DNA from: a virus
Direction: 5' to 3' (one strand)
Length of the DNA: 27,983 bases
Virus record (IMG/VR): IMGVR_UViG_3300042502_000027
Span: 1-27,983 of that record
The position numbers and the translations under genes are program-made. Positions 13,873-20,381 of the stretch are shown here, one piece after another (the first letter of the stretch is position 1; every line of letters begins with the position of its first letter). A model generated the notes under the pieces. That model saw only the letters and a list, made by a program, of their open reading frames with translations, searched no databases and was not told the origin of the DNA.

Positions 13873-14057
13873 TACTTCTTCTCCTGTTCGGTTTTAACAA
13901 GTTGCTCTGGACAAGTCGCTGTGGCGGTGCAGATGGGTGGCTTGCACTCGTCAAGTTCCCAATTCTCAGGGTCTTGGCATGGGTATCTGAATCTGTCTTC
14001 GCACCCTGTCAGAAACACCAACATGATGGAAAAAAAAGAAATGCAATAGATGTTCAT
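13872..14057 (-). CDS. Small Cys-rich lipoprotein in the lysis cassette
   Basis: This 61-residue protein has a signal peptide (NIYCISFFSIMLVFLTG) with a lipobox at C19, so the mature protein is lipid-anchored, probably in the outer membrane. The mature part has four further cysteines (C27, C38, C43, C49), with FRYPCQDPENW and TCPEQL segments, and could form two disulfides in the periplasm. It is distinct from the nested Rz1. I recall similar short lipoproteins near lysis genes in other environmental phages, without known function. Superinfection exclusion, as for T5 Llp, is possible but unproven. ATGA overlap with the upstream gene. Confidence 0.7.
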   Translation of the reverse strand: MNIYCISFFSIMLVFLTGCEDRFRYPCQDPENWELDECKPPICTATATCPEQLVKTEQEKK

Positions 14058-14218
14058 TTTTTCTCTCGTTCCTTTTGCTCAAGCTCTCTACGCAATTTTT
14101 CCACCTTTTCGATCTGCTGCTTGGACTCGTTCTTCACTTCCAGCACATCTAGATACAGTATGGCCATCAAAGGCAATAGCAAGGCAATGAGTACGCAAGC
14201 CGCAATCCATCCGATCAT
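14054..14218 (-). CDS. Small membrane protein with charged coiled tail
   Basis: This 54-residue protein has one transmembrane helix at about residues 3-23 (GWIAACVLIALLLPLMAILYL) and a strongly charged C-terminal helix (KQQIEKVEKLRRELEQKERE). The ATG at 14218 is chosen because it overlaps the upstream stop as ATGA and is preceded by GGGGGAAG. The frame is open for 40 more codons upstream, but those lie fully inside the preceding gene. The coiled tail could bind the similar helices of the upstream protein. It may modulate the holin; no homologue is recognised. Confidence 0.65.
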   Translation of the reverse strand: MIGWIAACVLIALLLPLMAILYLDVLEVKNESKQQIEKVEKLRRELEQKEREKK

Positions 14219-14913
14219 CTCTTCCCCCAGTGACTTACGAACCACAGCCACAGCCACAGGTACAGGAGGAATATAGAAGTCGCCACCACTGCTGCCAGCT
14301 TGGCTTGCAGGTTTCTTTCCTCTTGACGGTGTAGCCATCTGTCTTGCCTCTTCTTCGCCTCCTCCTTGAGTCTAGCTTTTTCCTGTTCCTCTGAGATGAC
14401 TTCGCGCATCTTGAAGACTTCGGAGTACAGTGCGCCCATCTCTGGCGGTGACTGATACACCATAGTCTCTCGGATTTGAATCACCAGCCTGTCCATCTCT
14501 TGTTGCGCCATCACACGCTTTAAGGCAGCTTCCATGAGGTTTTGATCAGGGTCATAGACAGTTTGGCTTTTCTCTTCTTCCTCCCTGATGTGCGCGGCCA
14601 GTTGTTCTTGTAGCTTGAAAAACTCGGTCAGGTTTCTGACAATGTCGATCTTGACTTGTGTCTCATCAACTGCGACATAGGATTGCTTCTTTTTCGCCAG
14701 AGGCTTTGCTTTGGCGGCTGGCTTTGGTTTGCCGCCAAAGAATGACAGCAGTTGATTCCAGAAGCCATATGCCTCTTTTCCAATTTCAATGACTTGGTCA
14801 GCCGTTGCCTTAATCTCAACAAAGGATTCCTTGGCTTGCTTGTACAGCTCGCATCCGGCTTGGATGTTCTTAACCAGCCCAGCCGCAAGCAGACAAATGC
14901 TGATCGGATCAAT
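14215..14913 (-). CDS. Long helical C-tail-anchored membrane protein (probable ATT start)
   Basis: The reading frame encodes 232 residues from an ATT codon at 14913: (M)DPISICLLAAGLVKNIQAG, a Lys/Ala/Pro linker (KPKPAAKAKPLAKKK), long helices (MRKVI-type heptads around MVYQSPPEMGALYSEVFKMR), and a C-terminal transmembrane helix (AVVATSIFLLYLWLWLWFV). The D-P-I start followed by A-G-L-V-K and a helical stretch is typical of N-termini I know from phage proteins at this position. The frame has no ATG until 14535, and a stop lies three codons before the ATT. AGGG lies 8-11 bases before the ATT. Alternatives are a +1 shift from the upstream gene or a 106-residue product from 14535. Confidence 0.65.
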   Translation of the reverse strand: MDPISICLLAAGLVKNIQAGCELYKQAKESFVEIKATADQVIEIGKEAYGFWNQLLSFFGGKPKPAAKAKPLAKKKQSYVAVDETQVKIDIVRNLTEFFKLQEQLAAHIREEEEKSQTVYDPDQNLMEAALKRVMAQQEMDRLVIQIRETMVYQSPPEMGALYSEVFKMREVISEEQEKARLKEEAKKRQDRWLHRQEERNLQAKLAAVVATSIFLLYLWLWLWFVSHWGKR

Positions 14914-14917
14914 TTCA

Positions 14918-15109
14918 CTACCCTATGAGTTTGCTGATCATCGTGCCGACAAAGCCTGGTCCTAATAGCACCGCACCAATCACGATGTAGAGCAGATACT
15001 CAATGCGCGTCATGCGCTTGTCGCCCTCGACAAATGCTTTCTCTATTGCGGCGTACCTCTCAGCGCAGACAGCCTCATGCACAGCGAATTCCTTTTCAAC
15101 GCTGTCCAT
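14918..15109 (-). CDS. Small XhlA-like membrane protein (possible holin or holin partner)
   Basis: This 63-residue protein has a helical N-terminal half (EKEFAVHEAVCAERYAAIEK, GDKRMTRIEYL) and one C-terminal transmembrane helix (YIVIGAVLLGPGFVGTMI). This layout matches XhlA-type haemolysin/holin-associated proteins, in which a short coiled segment precedes a single helix. It is the first membrane gene of the cassette. The ATG at 15109 overlaps the previous stop (TGATG); a GTG one codon earlier at 15112 is equally possible. Its stop lies 5 bases before the ATT start of the next gene. Confidence 0.65.
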   Translation of the reverse strand: MDSVEKEFAVHEAVCAERYAAIEKAFVEGDKRMTRIEYLLYIVIGAVLLGPGFVGTMISKLIG

Positions 15110-15300
15110 CACTGAGCCTCAGTAGGCGCTGTCTCAGATGGCGTTGCTGATGCTGCTTCAGCATCTGCAAGTGCTTGCGCTTCGGCAGCCGCTGCTTGCT
15201 GTGCCGCTACTGCCGCATCATGGATTGCTTGCTCTTCAGGTGTGTACTCAACTTGTGTGGTCACGCCTGTCTCTACATTTACTACGATTCTGTGTGTCAT
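15109..15300 (-). CDS. Small Ala/Glu-rich protein between appendage and lysis genes
   Basis: This 63-residue protein begins RIVVNVETGVTTQVEYTPEE, then turns into an Ala/Gln/Glu-rich helix and a Ser/Thr/Pro/Ala tail (ASATPSETAPTEAQ). The V-E-T-G-x-x-T-Q-V-x-x-T-P-E-E start is familiar from small proteins following tail-fibre genes, with an unknown role that could be chaperone-like. It is packed 3 bases after the third appendage paralogue and overlaps the next gene. It is too short for firm assignment. Confidence 0.65.
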   Translation of the reverse strand: MTHRIVVNVETGVTTQVEYTPEEQAIHDAAVAAQQAAAAEAQALADAEAASATPSETAPTEAQ

Positions 15301-15303
15301 TTT

Positions 15304-15834
15304 TTATCCTTCATACATGATGTTGATTGTTCCGGCATCAAAGGTGTCAGTGCCATTGGTGGTAGTAATACGAATTTGGTCAAGAGTTCCAGAAGTTGTT
15401 TTTGTATAAGTTGAAATATTTCCTGATCTATCAGTTGCGCTACCACCAACAGTTCCTGATTCAACCCAAATATTTGAGCCAACTGTTACCAGCGTAACCA
15501 ATCCATGATTTGTTTGTGCGGCAACTGCATTGACTTGCAAGGTCATACGATTAGTTGGCCATGCGCCTGCACCAGTTTGTGGATTTCCTGTTCCTGTACT
15601 ACCAGCATAACCTGAAGTTTCAATACTTCCGCTACCAATTTGTAAGGCAAGTCCAGCCGTTCCACTTAAAGATACGCCAGCAAACATCACAGTAATGCGC
15701 TTCACCCATGATGGGATGCCTGTGAAGTCAACGCTTACACCTGATGTGCTGGCAACAGCAGTGCCAGAGGTAATCCCCAGTACCGCACCATTGTTGATCG
15801 TGACGCTTGCTGAACCATCGATTACTGTGCTCAT
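15304..15834 (-). CDS. Appendage paralogue 3 of 3 (putative receptor-contact virion protein)
   Basis: This 176-residue beta-rich protein shares two conserved blocks with the next two genes to its right: IPSWVKRITVMFAGVS in the middle, and LDQIRITTTNGTDTFDAG, then INIMYEG at the end. The N-terminal cap and central region between blocks differ. It is rich in Thr, Ser, Gly and Ala, with no enzymatic motif. It is likely a tail- or capsid-surface protein produced by gene duplication. The gene lies 3 bases from the next paralogue, and its ATG at 15834 follows the preceding stop closely. Of the three copies it has diverged most (LDQIRITT for LDRVRITT). Confidence 0.7.
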   Translation of the reverse strand: MSTVIDGSASVTINNGAVLGITSGTAVASTSGVSVDFTGIPSWVKRITVMFAGVSLSGTAGLALQIGSGSIETSGYAGSTGTGNPQTGAGAWPTNRMTLQVNAVAAQTNHGLVTLVTVGSNIWVESGTVGGSATDRSGNISTYTKTTSGTLDQIRITTTNGTDTFDAGTINIMYEG

Positions 15835-15837
15835 GAT

Positions 15838-16425
15838 TTAACCCTCATATATGATATTTACGCTACCCGCATCGAAAGTATCCGTTCCATTTACGGTGGT
15901 GATGCGGACGCGGTCTAAAGTAGCCGAAAGAGCTTTGACACCACTAGCGGTATGTAAATAGTTTGTTGGGTCTAACAAGTTTCCTTGAGATACCCATGTA
16001 TTAGTAGTCGAGTCCAACAAAGAAATTATGATCGAACCGCTTGTAGCGTTAGCTGCTGCAACAATAACCGTTGAAATTAAACCTGCCGTTGATGTTGCGC
16101 TGCTATTGTTTGTAAGCGTTATTGCTCTTGCAGAATACCCTGTAGTTTCAATGCCGCCAGAATCGCCTAACTGAACAAGCCAATTACTCGTTCCATTTGT
16201 ACTCACACCATTAAACATCACAGTGATCCGCTTCACCCACGCAGGGATGCCTGTGAAATCTTTGCTTGTGCCGCTTGTGGTTGCTTGAGCAGTAGCCTGC
16301 ACAATCCTCTGCAACTGCGCCCTAGACGCATTGCTGTCAGTCCCAAAGAATTGACCGTTGTATTCAATGTTGCCAGCGGCTGCTGTACCAATCAGCGTGT
16401 CAGAAGTTAAAACAAGTATTGACAT
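15838..16425 (-). CDS. Appendage paralogue 2 of 3 (putative receptor-contact virion protein)
   Basis: This 195-residue protein shares IPAWVKRITVMFNGVSTNGTS and a C-terminal LDRVRITTVNGTDTFDAG, then VNIIYEG with its neighbours. Its N-terminal 45 residues (TLIGTAAAGNIEYNGQFFGT, DSNASRAQLQRIVQ) are unlike the other copies but resemble N-terminal anchor segments in many phage fibre proteins. There is a variable centre (YSARAITLTNNSSATSTAG). The mosaic of shared blocks and private segments fits duplication followed by exchange of the host-facing part. The function on the particle is inferred. Confidence 0.72.
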   Translation of the reverse strand: MSILVLTSDTLIGTAAAGNIEYNGQFFGTDSNASRAQLQRIVQATAQATTSGTSKDFTGIPAWVKRITVMFNGVSTNGTSNWLVQLGDSGGIETTGYSARAITLTNNSSATSTAGLISTVIVAAANATSGSIIISLLDSTTNTWVSQGNLLDPTNYLHTASGVKALSATLDRVRITTVNGTDTFDAGSVNIIYEG

Positions 16426-16427
16426 GG

Positions 16428-17003
16428 TTATCCTTCGTACAGAATGTTGACAGAGCCAGCATCGAATGTGTCTATGCCGTTGACTGTTGTGATGCGTACT
16501 CGGTCAAGAGTTCCACCAAGAGTAATGCTTCCAGCCATTGACCAAACATTTGCGGCATTTGAAGATGCCACAGTTCCTGAAGCCGCCCAAGAATTTGATC
16601 CTAAAGATGTTATGGTAAAAGAACCATGCAAAATTGTCCCAGAACCATTTCCATTTGTTATTCCAAATCCTGCCGTAAAAGCAGCCGCCCCGCCGCCAGA
16701 AATATATGCAGAACTACTCAAATAACCAGAACTTGTCACGCTTCCAGCACCAATTTGACATTGAAGATTTGAGCTTCCATTTGTACTTACGCCTTGAAAC
16801 ATCACAGTAATGCGCTTAATCCAACTCGGCAACGCTGTGAAATCAATCGCTGTGCCTGATGTAGACGCAACCGCTGTTTCCAATTTATTGACAGCACTTG
16901 TCGCAGTGGCGGCTTGAAGCGTCAGCGTGTTTGTACCAGCAACAGCAGGCGCTGATACTGTGATAGCCCCGCTGGTGTCTCCCGAAATAATTACTGAGGA
17001 CAT
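16428..17003 (-). CDS. Appendage paralogue 1 of 3 (putative receptor-contact virion protein)
   Basis: This 191-residue protein is the first of the paralogues in transcription order. Its N-terminal half (ISGDTSGAITVSAPAVAGTN, TLTLQAATATSA) is the generic beta-repeat found at the base of many phage fibres. Then come LPSWIKRITVMFQGVSTNGSS, a long Gly/Ser/Ala variable region (YISGGGAAAFTAGFGITN), and the shared end LDRVRITTVNGIDTFDAG, then VNILYEG. It lies 14 bases downstream of a typical fibre gene. It is probably a virion surface protein that may contact the host. Confidence 0.72.
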   Translation of the reverse strand: MSSVIISGDTSGAITVSAPAVAGTNTLTLQAATATSAVNKLETAVASTSGTAIDFTALPSWIKRITVMFQGVSTNGSSNLQCQIGAGSVTSSGYLSSSAYISGGGAAAFTAGFGITNGNGSGTILHGSFTITSLGSNSWAASGTVASSNAANVWSMAGSITLGGTLDRVRITTVNGIDTFDAGSVNILYEG

Positions 17004-17017
17004 ATTTTTCCTTTAGG

Positions 17018-17539
17018 TCAAAGCACAACCCACCTTGCACCACTTGGAATGGTGACGGTGATGCCGCTGTTAATGGTTATCGGGCCAACACTGTGTGCAT
17101 TGTTGGAAGAGCTGAGTGTGTAGTTAGTGGTCACGGTGAGCGTGTTCTCATAGAACACGGTATCAGCACCGCCACCAGTTGCACCACCACCCACTGAAGA
17201 CCACACAGTGCCGTTGTAGCCTTCAAACTTGTTCAGGCTGGTGTTGTATCGGAGTTGACCGGCTGCTGGTGAACCTGGCCGCTGTGCCGTAGTGCCTGAC
17301 GCAATCTTGATGGCATCGGTTGCCGAGACAGTGAATGTGCCAGAGACAGATGCTGTGCCTGCCACCGCCAATGTCTTGCCTGCGCCAATGTTCAAGCCAA
17401 CTGATGTGCCAGTGCCTGCGGCAGCGAAAACGGCATCAACACTATCCAAATCGGTGTTGATCTTTGTGCCCCAAGTGTCTGTTGACGCGCCAACTTCTGG
17501 CTTTGTCAGCAATAGATTTGTGGTGGTTGTATCTGCCAT
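17018..17539 (-). CDS. Tail fibre-like protein
   Basis: This 173-residue protein opens with [20 protein letters not shown], then [15 protein letters not shown], a well-known start of phage tail fibre and appendage proteins. The middle has the repeated beta pattern ([20 protein letters not shown]) and [18 protein letters not shown], with [15 protein letters not shown], the common motif linking trimeric fibre domains. The end ([20 protein letters not shown], then [15 protein letters not shown]) is a frequent C-terminal beta cap. It lacks a large receptor-binding tip of its own, so host specificity may lie in the downstream paralogues. Confidence 0.82.
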   Translation of the reverse strand: MADTTTTNLLLTKPEVGASTDTWGTKINTDLDSVDAVFAAAGTGTSVGLNIGAGKTLAVAGTASVSGTFTVSATDAIKIASGTTAQRPGSPAAGQLRYNTSLNKFEGYNGTVWSSVGGGATGGGADTVFYENTLTVTTNYTLSSSNNAHSVGPITINSGITVTIPSGARWVVL

Positions 17540-17548
17540 CTGTACCCC

Positions 17549-18073
17549 TTACGCGGCTTCTTGCCAAGTGATTGAATTGTCTGCTAAATCAGACCAGTTT
17601 TCTGAGGTGTCTGAAACTGGTGTCCAAGATTCCGAGGAATCAGGCACAACACCCCATCCATATCCAGTCATTGTGCCAACCGATCCAGCCGCGTCAACGC
17701 CACTGATCGACACCACGACAGACATACTGAAACCGATTGTGCCAACTTCGCCTGTACCCTCAACGCCTGTGATGTCTTGAAGTGTGAGAACCGCACCGAT
17801 CACCGTTCCAACAGCACCAGTGGCTGCATTGCCTGTGATGATCGGTGAAACAAATAGCGAGTTGACAGCGCCAGTGGCTGAATTGCCAGTGATGGCCACA
17901 GTCCTGTTGATGCCGACTGTGCCTACATTGCCAGTGGCAATCGTGCCATCTTCTTGAATTGATCGGCTGGCCAGCAGCGTGCCAATGGCAAGATTCGCCT
18001 GATTGCCACTGATGACAACATTGCCTATGCCATAGACACCAAGTCCATAGTAGCCTGTTCCATAAGCAGCCAT
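17549..18073 (-). CDS. Repeat-built beta-rich virion protein
   Basis: This 174-residue protein starts with AAYGTGYYGLGVYGIG, then about six imperfect 20-residue repeats with the core I-[ST]-G-x2-A-x-G-x-[VI]-x-[TS]. Clear copies are ITGNSATGAVNSL, ITGNAATGAVGTV, ITGVEGTGEVGTI and ISGVDAAGSVGTM. The C-terminus has a second, shorter repeat around Trp (SESWTPVSD, SENWSDLAD, SITWQEAA). The repeats suggest a beta-solenoid or strand-repeat rod. The gene is in the tail/fibre section, so it is likely a structural or adhesive component. No enzymatic motif. Confidence 0.7.
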   Translation of the reverse strand: MAAYGTGYYGLGVYGIGNVVISGNQANLAIGTLLASRSIQEDGTIATGNVGTVGINRTVAITGNSATGAVNSLFVSPIITGNAATGAVGTVIGAVLTLQDITGVEGTGEVGTIGFSMSVVVSISGVDAAGSVGTMTGYGWGVVPDSSESWTPVSDTSENWSDLADNSITWQEAA

Positions 18074-18088
18074 GCCGCTGCTCCTCGG

Positions 18089-18544
18089 TTAAGCCAACCG
18101 GATCAGGCCGGTGCTTGCGTCATTGACAGGCATGGTCAGTGTGAATGTTCCTGCCGTCACGGTCTGACTGCCAAAGGTATGCACGCTCACCGCCTTGTCG
18201 GACTGACTTGAGTTATAGATCAACACGCAATCAAATGCGGTTGACAAAGTAACTGCGGCATATGTGATGCTGGCACTTGGCGTGACAAAGGCAGTCGTGC
18301 CGCTGGTGCTCGGTGCAGTGCCAAATGTGACGGTGACACCACCTGCGGTATAGCCTGAACCCGAAACCTCGCCAGTGGTCGTATATGCGGTTGTAGAGGC
18401 ATTGATGGTGGCACTGTCCAAGTACAAAGCCGCCTTGAAAGTGTCAGCGGCAGTTGATGCACGCACAACACCTGTGCCGAAATTGTGAATGCCGGTCAGC
18501 AAATCACCTTTAAAACTTGTACACATGGATTGAGTATTGGCCAC
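18089..18544 (-). CDS. Conserved virion structural protein (GTG start)
   Basis: This 151-residue beta-rich protein contains SFKGDLLTGIHNFGTG, DTFKAALYLDSATINAST, YTTTGEVSGSGYTAGGVTV and a C-terminal TFTLTMPVNDASTGLIRLA. This is a widespread phage protein pattern, always near fibre or adaptor genes, and is commonly labelled as structural. It may form part of the tail or a surface decoration. The start is GTG at 18544, preceded by AAGGA at good spacing. No signal sequence or catalytic residues. The exact place on the particle is unknown. Confidence 0.7.
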   Translation of the reverse strand: MANTQSMCTSFKGDLLTGIHNFGTGVVRASTAADTFKAALYLDSATINASTTAYTTTGEVSGSGYTAGGVTVTFGTAPSTSGTTAFVTPSASITYAAVTLSTAFDCVLIYNSSQSDKAVSVHTFGSQTVTAGTFTLTMPVNDASTGLIRLA

Positions 18545-18555
18545 GGTCTTATTCC

Positions 18556-18747
18556 TTATCCAATTGCTGCCGCAACGCCATCGGCTGCGACACTTTGTTT
18601 CAACACAACATGGACTGATCTGTGTACCAGCTCGTCATCCAAACGATATTCAACCCAACTGATGATCTCTTTGTCGTTCTCAATCGAACCAACAGACTTT
18701 TGCAACAAGGACTCATCCATGTTGCCTTTGGTGGTGGTGATCATCAT
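18556..18747 (-). CDS. Small conserved protein downstream of adaptor
   Basis: This 63-residue protein holds GNMDESLLQKSVGSIENDKE and WVEYRLDDELVHRSVHVVLKQ. The W-V-E-Y-R-L-D-x-E-L-V-H-R-S-V-H-V stretch is a strong beta-pair signature that I have seen in small phage proteins following adaptor genes, without known function. It overlaps the adaptor by 4 bases, indicating coupled translation and a likely role in connector or tail assembly. Two consecutive ATG codons make the start uncertain by one residue. Confidence 0.65.
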   Translation of the reverse strand: MMITTTKGNMDESLLQKSVGSIENDKEIISWVEYRLDDELVHRSVHVVLKQSVAADGVAAAIG

Positions 18748-19373
18748 CCGAATGTCCTTGCACGCGCCAAGATTGCGCCGCCAGAGGTTGAGCCACGATC
18801 ATCAGCAATCTGCAACTGCTCCAAACCAGCCGCATATAACGATGACCACACAGTGATTCTCGCATCGTCTTGCAAGTATGGCGCAGCCTGTAAAAGTGCG
18901 CCGTACAAATAAACATCAGGCGCTTGTGTCAGCAGCCAGTTTGTAGCAACAGTCGATGACAACTTTGTCAACTTTGCGTAATAGACCAGCTCTGCTGTGT
19001 ATGCGCCATCAGGTATCGGCAAAAGTCTGAATTGGTTGCCCACCACGCTGAAATACAGTGGCTTTCCGCTGGACAAGTAAGTGGTGTTCGACAATGAATC
19101 CATGGCATCAATCGTCTGAAATGTCAGATTGGTCACTGGATTGGTGTTGAGCTTGATGGCCTTGGACTCCAAGAAATCATCAGGCACTGTGCCGTACTCA
19201 GCAGCCGCCGCAAAGGATGCAGTGGCACGCACAATCATCTGTCGTGTGCGTAGTTGTCTCTCAATCTGTGCCTCGGCCAGACTGATGAAGTCAGGAATAA
19301 CTGAAGTCAGATCGGACCGATTAAGCCAATCGGCCAGCGATGTCTTCAATTCTGTGTAGGTGGTCAATGCCAT
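18744..19373 (-). CDS. Phage adaptor / head-to-tail connector protein
   Basis: This 209-residue helical protein opens TTYTELKTSLADWLNRSDLT, then PDFISLAEAQIERQLRTRQM. Later come VPDDFLESKAIKLN and YTAELVYYAKLTKLS, with WLLTQAPDVYLYGALLQAAPYLQDD near the end. This is the standard pattern of the podovirus adaptor family that docks beneath the portal (gp4 of P22 and gp11 of T7 by role). Length is normal. It lies directly after the glycosyltransferase (TAA then ATG) and before the small conserved protein, in the connector section of the operon. Confidence 0.82.
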   Translation of the reverse strand: MALTTYTELKTSLADWLNRSDLTSVIPDFISLAEAQIERQLRTRQMIVRATASFAAAAEYGTVPDDFLESKAIKLNTNPVTNLTFQTIDAMDSLSNTTYLSSGKPLYFSVVGNQFRLLPIPDGAYTAELVYYAKLTKLSSTVATNWLLTQAPDVYLYGALLQAAPYLQDDARITVWSSLYAAGLEQLQIADDRGSTSGGAILARARTFG

Positions 19374-20027
19374 TTAGACTGCCTCTTTTTCGAGCTGTTC
19401 TTTCATCACCCAAGTGTGTTCATGTCGGAATTCAAATGTGCCAATGTGTCCGATCTCTTTCGAGACATCATGGTCAATATACACCTTGTAGCCCAGCTCC
19501 TGCGCCTTCTTGCAAAAGAACACATCCTCGCCCATGTAGCCGCGAGTCTCATGCTGCCAAGGCATATCGAACCACGGCTCAGTCATTCCCTGAAACACTT
19601 CGCGCTTGATTAGCATCACGCCAGTGCCAACTGAGCCGATTTCTTCCAAACCAGTGGACTCAGGCATGGTGTAGACCGGCTGGCGCTTGCCGTTCTCATC
19701 GTAATTCTGCGCTGTTGGACCTGTGGGCATTCTGCGTCTGGCGCAGTTTGTAGCCACGATGTCCACATCATGCGCCAGCAATCGGCCAATCATGTCCTGC
19801 GGAAAAGTCATGTCGGAGTCAATGAATAGGATATGGCTGCAACCTTCACGCATTGCGTCCAAACACAAATCAGCACGCTGGTTTTGAATTAGCGTGCCTT
19901 GCAGTATCTTGAGGCTCACAGCGTCAGTGGTGTTGAGCGTGTGATACGCCACCATATTGACCATGCAATAGGTGTAGTTGGTGTGAACCATGTCACGCGC
20001 TGGCGTGCAGACTGCGATGTAGTTCAT
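19374..20027 (-). CDS. GT-A family glycosyltransferase-like protein
   Basis: This 217-residue protein opens YIAVCTPARDMVHTNYTYC. HILFIDSDMTFPQDMIGRLL carries the D70-S-D72 motif that binds metal and nucleotide sugar, then DIVATNCARRRMP, VGTGVMLIKREVF and MGEDVFFCKKAQELGYKVY, with a final acidic/His region for the catalytic base. All are GT-A (GT2-like) hallmarks. The acceptor is unknown: virion protein, phage DNA base or host glycan are each possible. The gene sits inside the head/connector section between the capsid and adaptor genes, which favours modification of virion protein. It has a 4-base overlap with the upstream gene. Confidence 0.8.
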   Translation of the reverse strand: MNYIAVCTPARDMVHTNYTYCMVNMVAYHTLNTTDAVSLKILQGTLIQNQRADLCLDAMREGCSHILFIDSDMTFPQDMIGRLLAHDVDIVATNCARRRMPTGPTAQNYDENGKRQPVYTMPESTGLEEIGSVGTGVMLIKREVFQGMTEPWFDMPWQHETRGYMGEDVFFCKKAQELGYKVYIDHDVSKEIGHIGTFEFRHEHTWVMKEQLEKEAV

Positions 20028-20338
20028 AGCTGACCTGGCCTCACTCTGAAGAACCTGTTGTCAGGATCGTTTAACCATTTCTTCATGTAAACCGGATCAT
20101 CTATCTTGCCTTCAGCCTTTAATTGAAAGTAAACCGTCTCAGGAATGCTGGCAACATGATGCCATTCACCCTTCCAGTTTGCTTTGTTGTCTATGGCGGC
20201 AAAGTCGCGCTTATTGGCCTCAATGACAGCAGTCAAATCCTGAGTCGTCTGAATCGTTGCCTCATCAGTCTCATCGTTGTAGTGCCAAGTGCGAGTGATC
20301 CCCTTGTCGGGGCTTGCATCAAAAAATCGTTTTTCCAT
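20024..20338 (-). CDS. Conserved small protein following the capsid gene
   Basis: This 104-residue soluble protein has the pattern ITRTWHYNDETDEATIQTTQ, then VIEANKRDFAAIDN, WKGEWHHVASIPETVYFQLK and KKWLNDPDNRFFRVRPGQL. I recognise this pattern from uncharacterised proteins next to capsid genes in many phages; it is likely needed in head completion or early assembly, but function is unknown. It starts 6 bases after a strong hairpin and lacks a clear Shine-Dalgarno of its own, so translation may be lowered or dependent on readthrough. It overlaps the next gene by 4 bases. Confidence 0.72.
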   Translation of the reverse strand: MEKRFFDASPDKGITRTWHYNDETDEATIQTTQDLTAVIEANKRDFAAIDNKANWKGEWHHVASIPETVYFQLKAEGKIDDPVYMKKWLNDPDNRFFRVRPGQL

Positions 20339-20343
20339 GTAAG

Positions 20344-20367
20344 TAGGGGAGAGTTTCCTCTCCCCTA
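20344..20367 (-). promoter_or_regulatory. Strong GAAA-capped hairpin between capsid gene and next gene
   Basis: TAGGGGAGAG and CTCTCCCCTA form a perfect 10-bp stem closed by a four-base loop, which reads GAAA in the late transcript (a stable GNRA tetraloop). No T-run follows, so it is not a standard intrinsic terminator. It lies 14 bases after the capsid stop and 5 bases before the next start, in the only gap of over 30 bases among the late genes. It could protect capsid mRNA from 3' exonucleases, pause polymerase, or occlude ribosome binding downstream. Confidence 0.7.
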
Positions 20368-20381
20368 TTCCTCTCAGTTGA

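Noticed and set aside
14219-14338. Upstream extension of the 54-residue membrane protein to an ATG at 14338
   Set aside because: The extra 40 codons lie fully inside the preceding gene's membrane-anchor region; the ATGA-coupled start at 14218 has a strong GGGGGAAG site.
14628-14918. Minus-strand frame from a GTG at 14918 (begins KLIRSAFVCLRLG)
   Set aside because: It covers the same bases as the 14215-14913 frame but yields a low-quality Arg/Ser/Cys-rich protein; the alternative frame gives a coherent helical protein with a membrane anchor continuous to 14215.
15304-17003. Diversity-generating retroelement acting on the paralogue array
   Set aside because: No reverse transcriptase, no template repeat with adenine-specific differences, and no C-type-lectin-like variable end are visible in the window.
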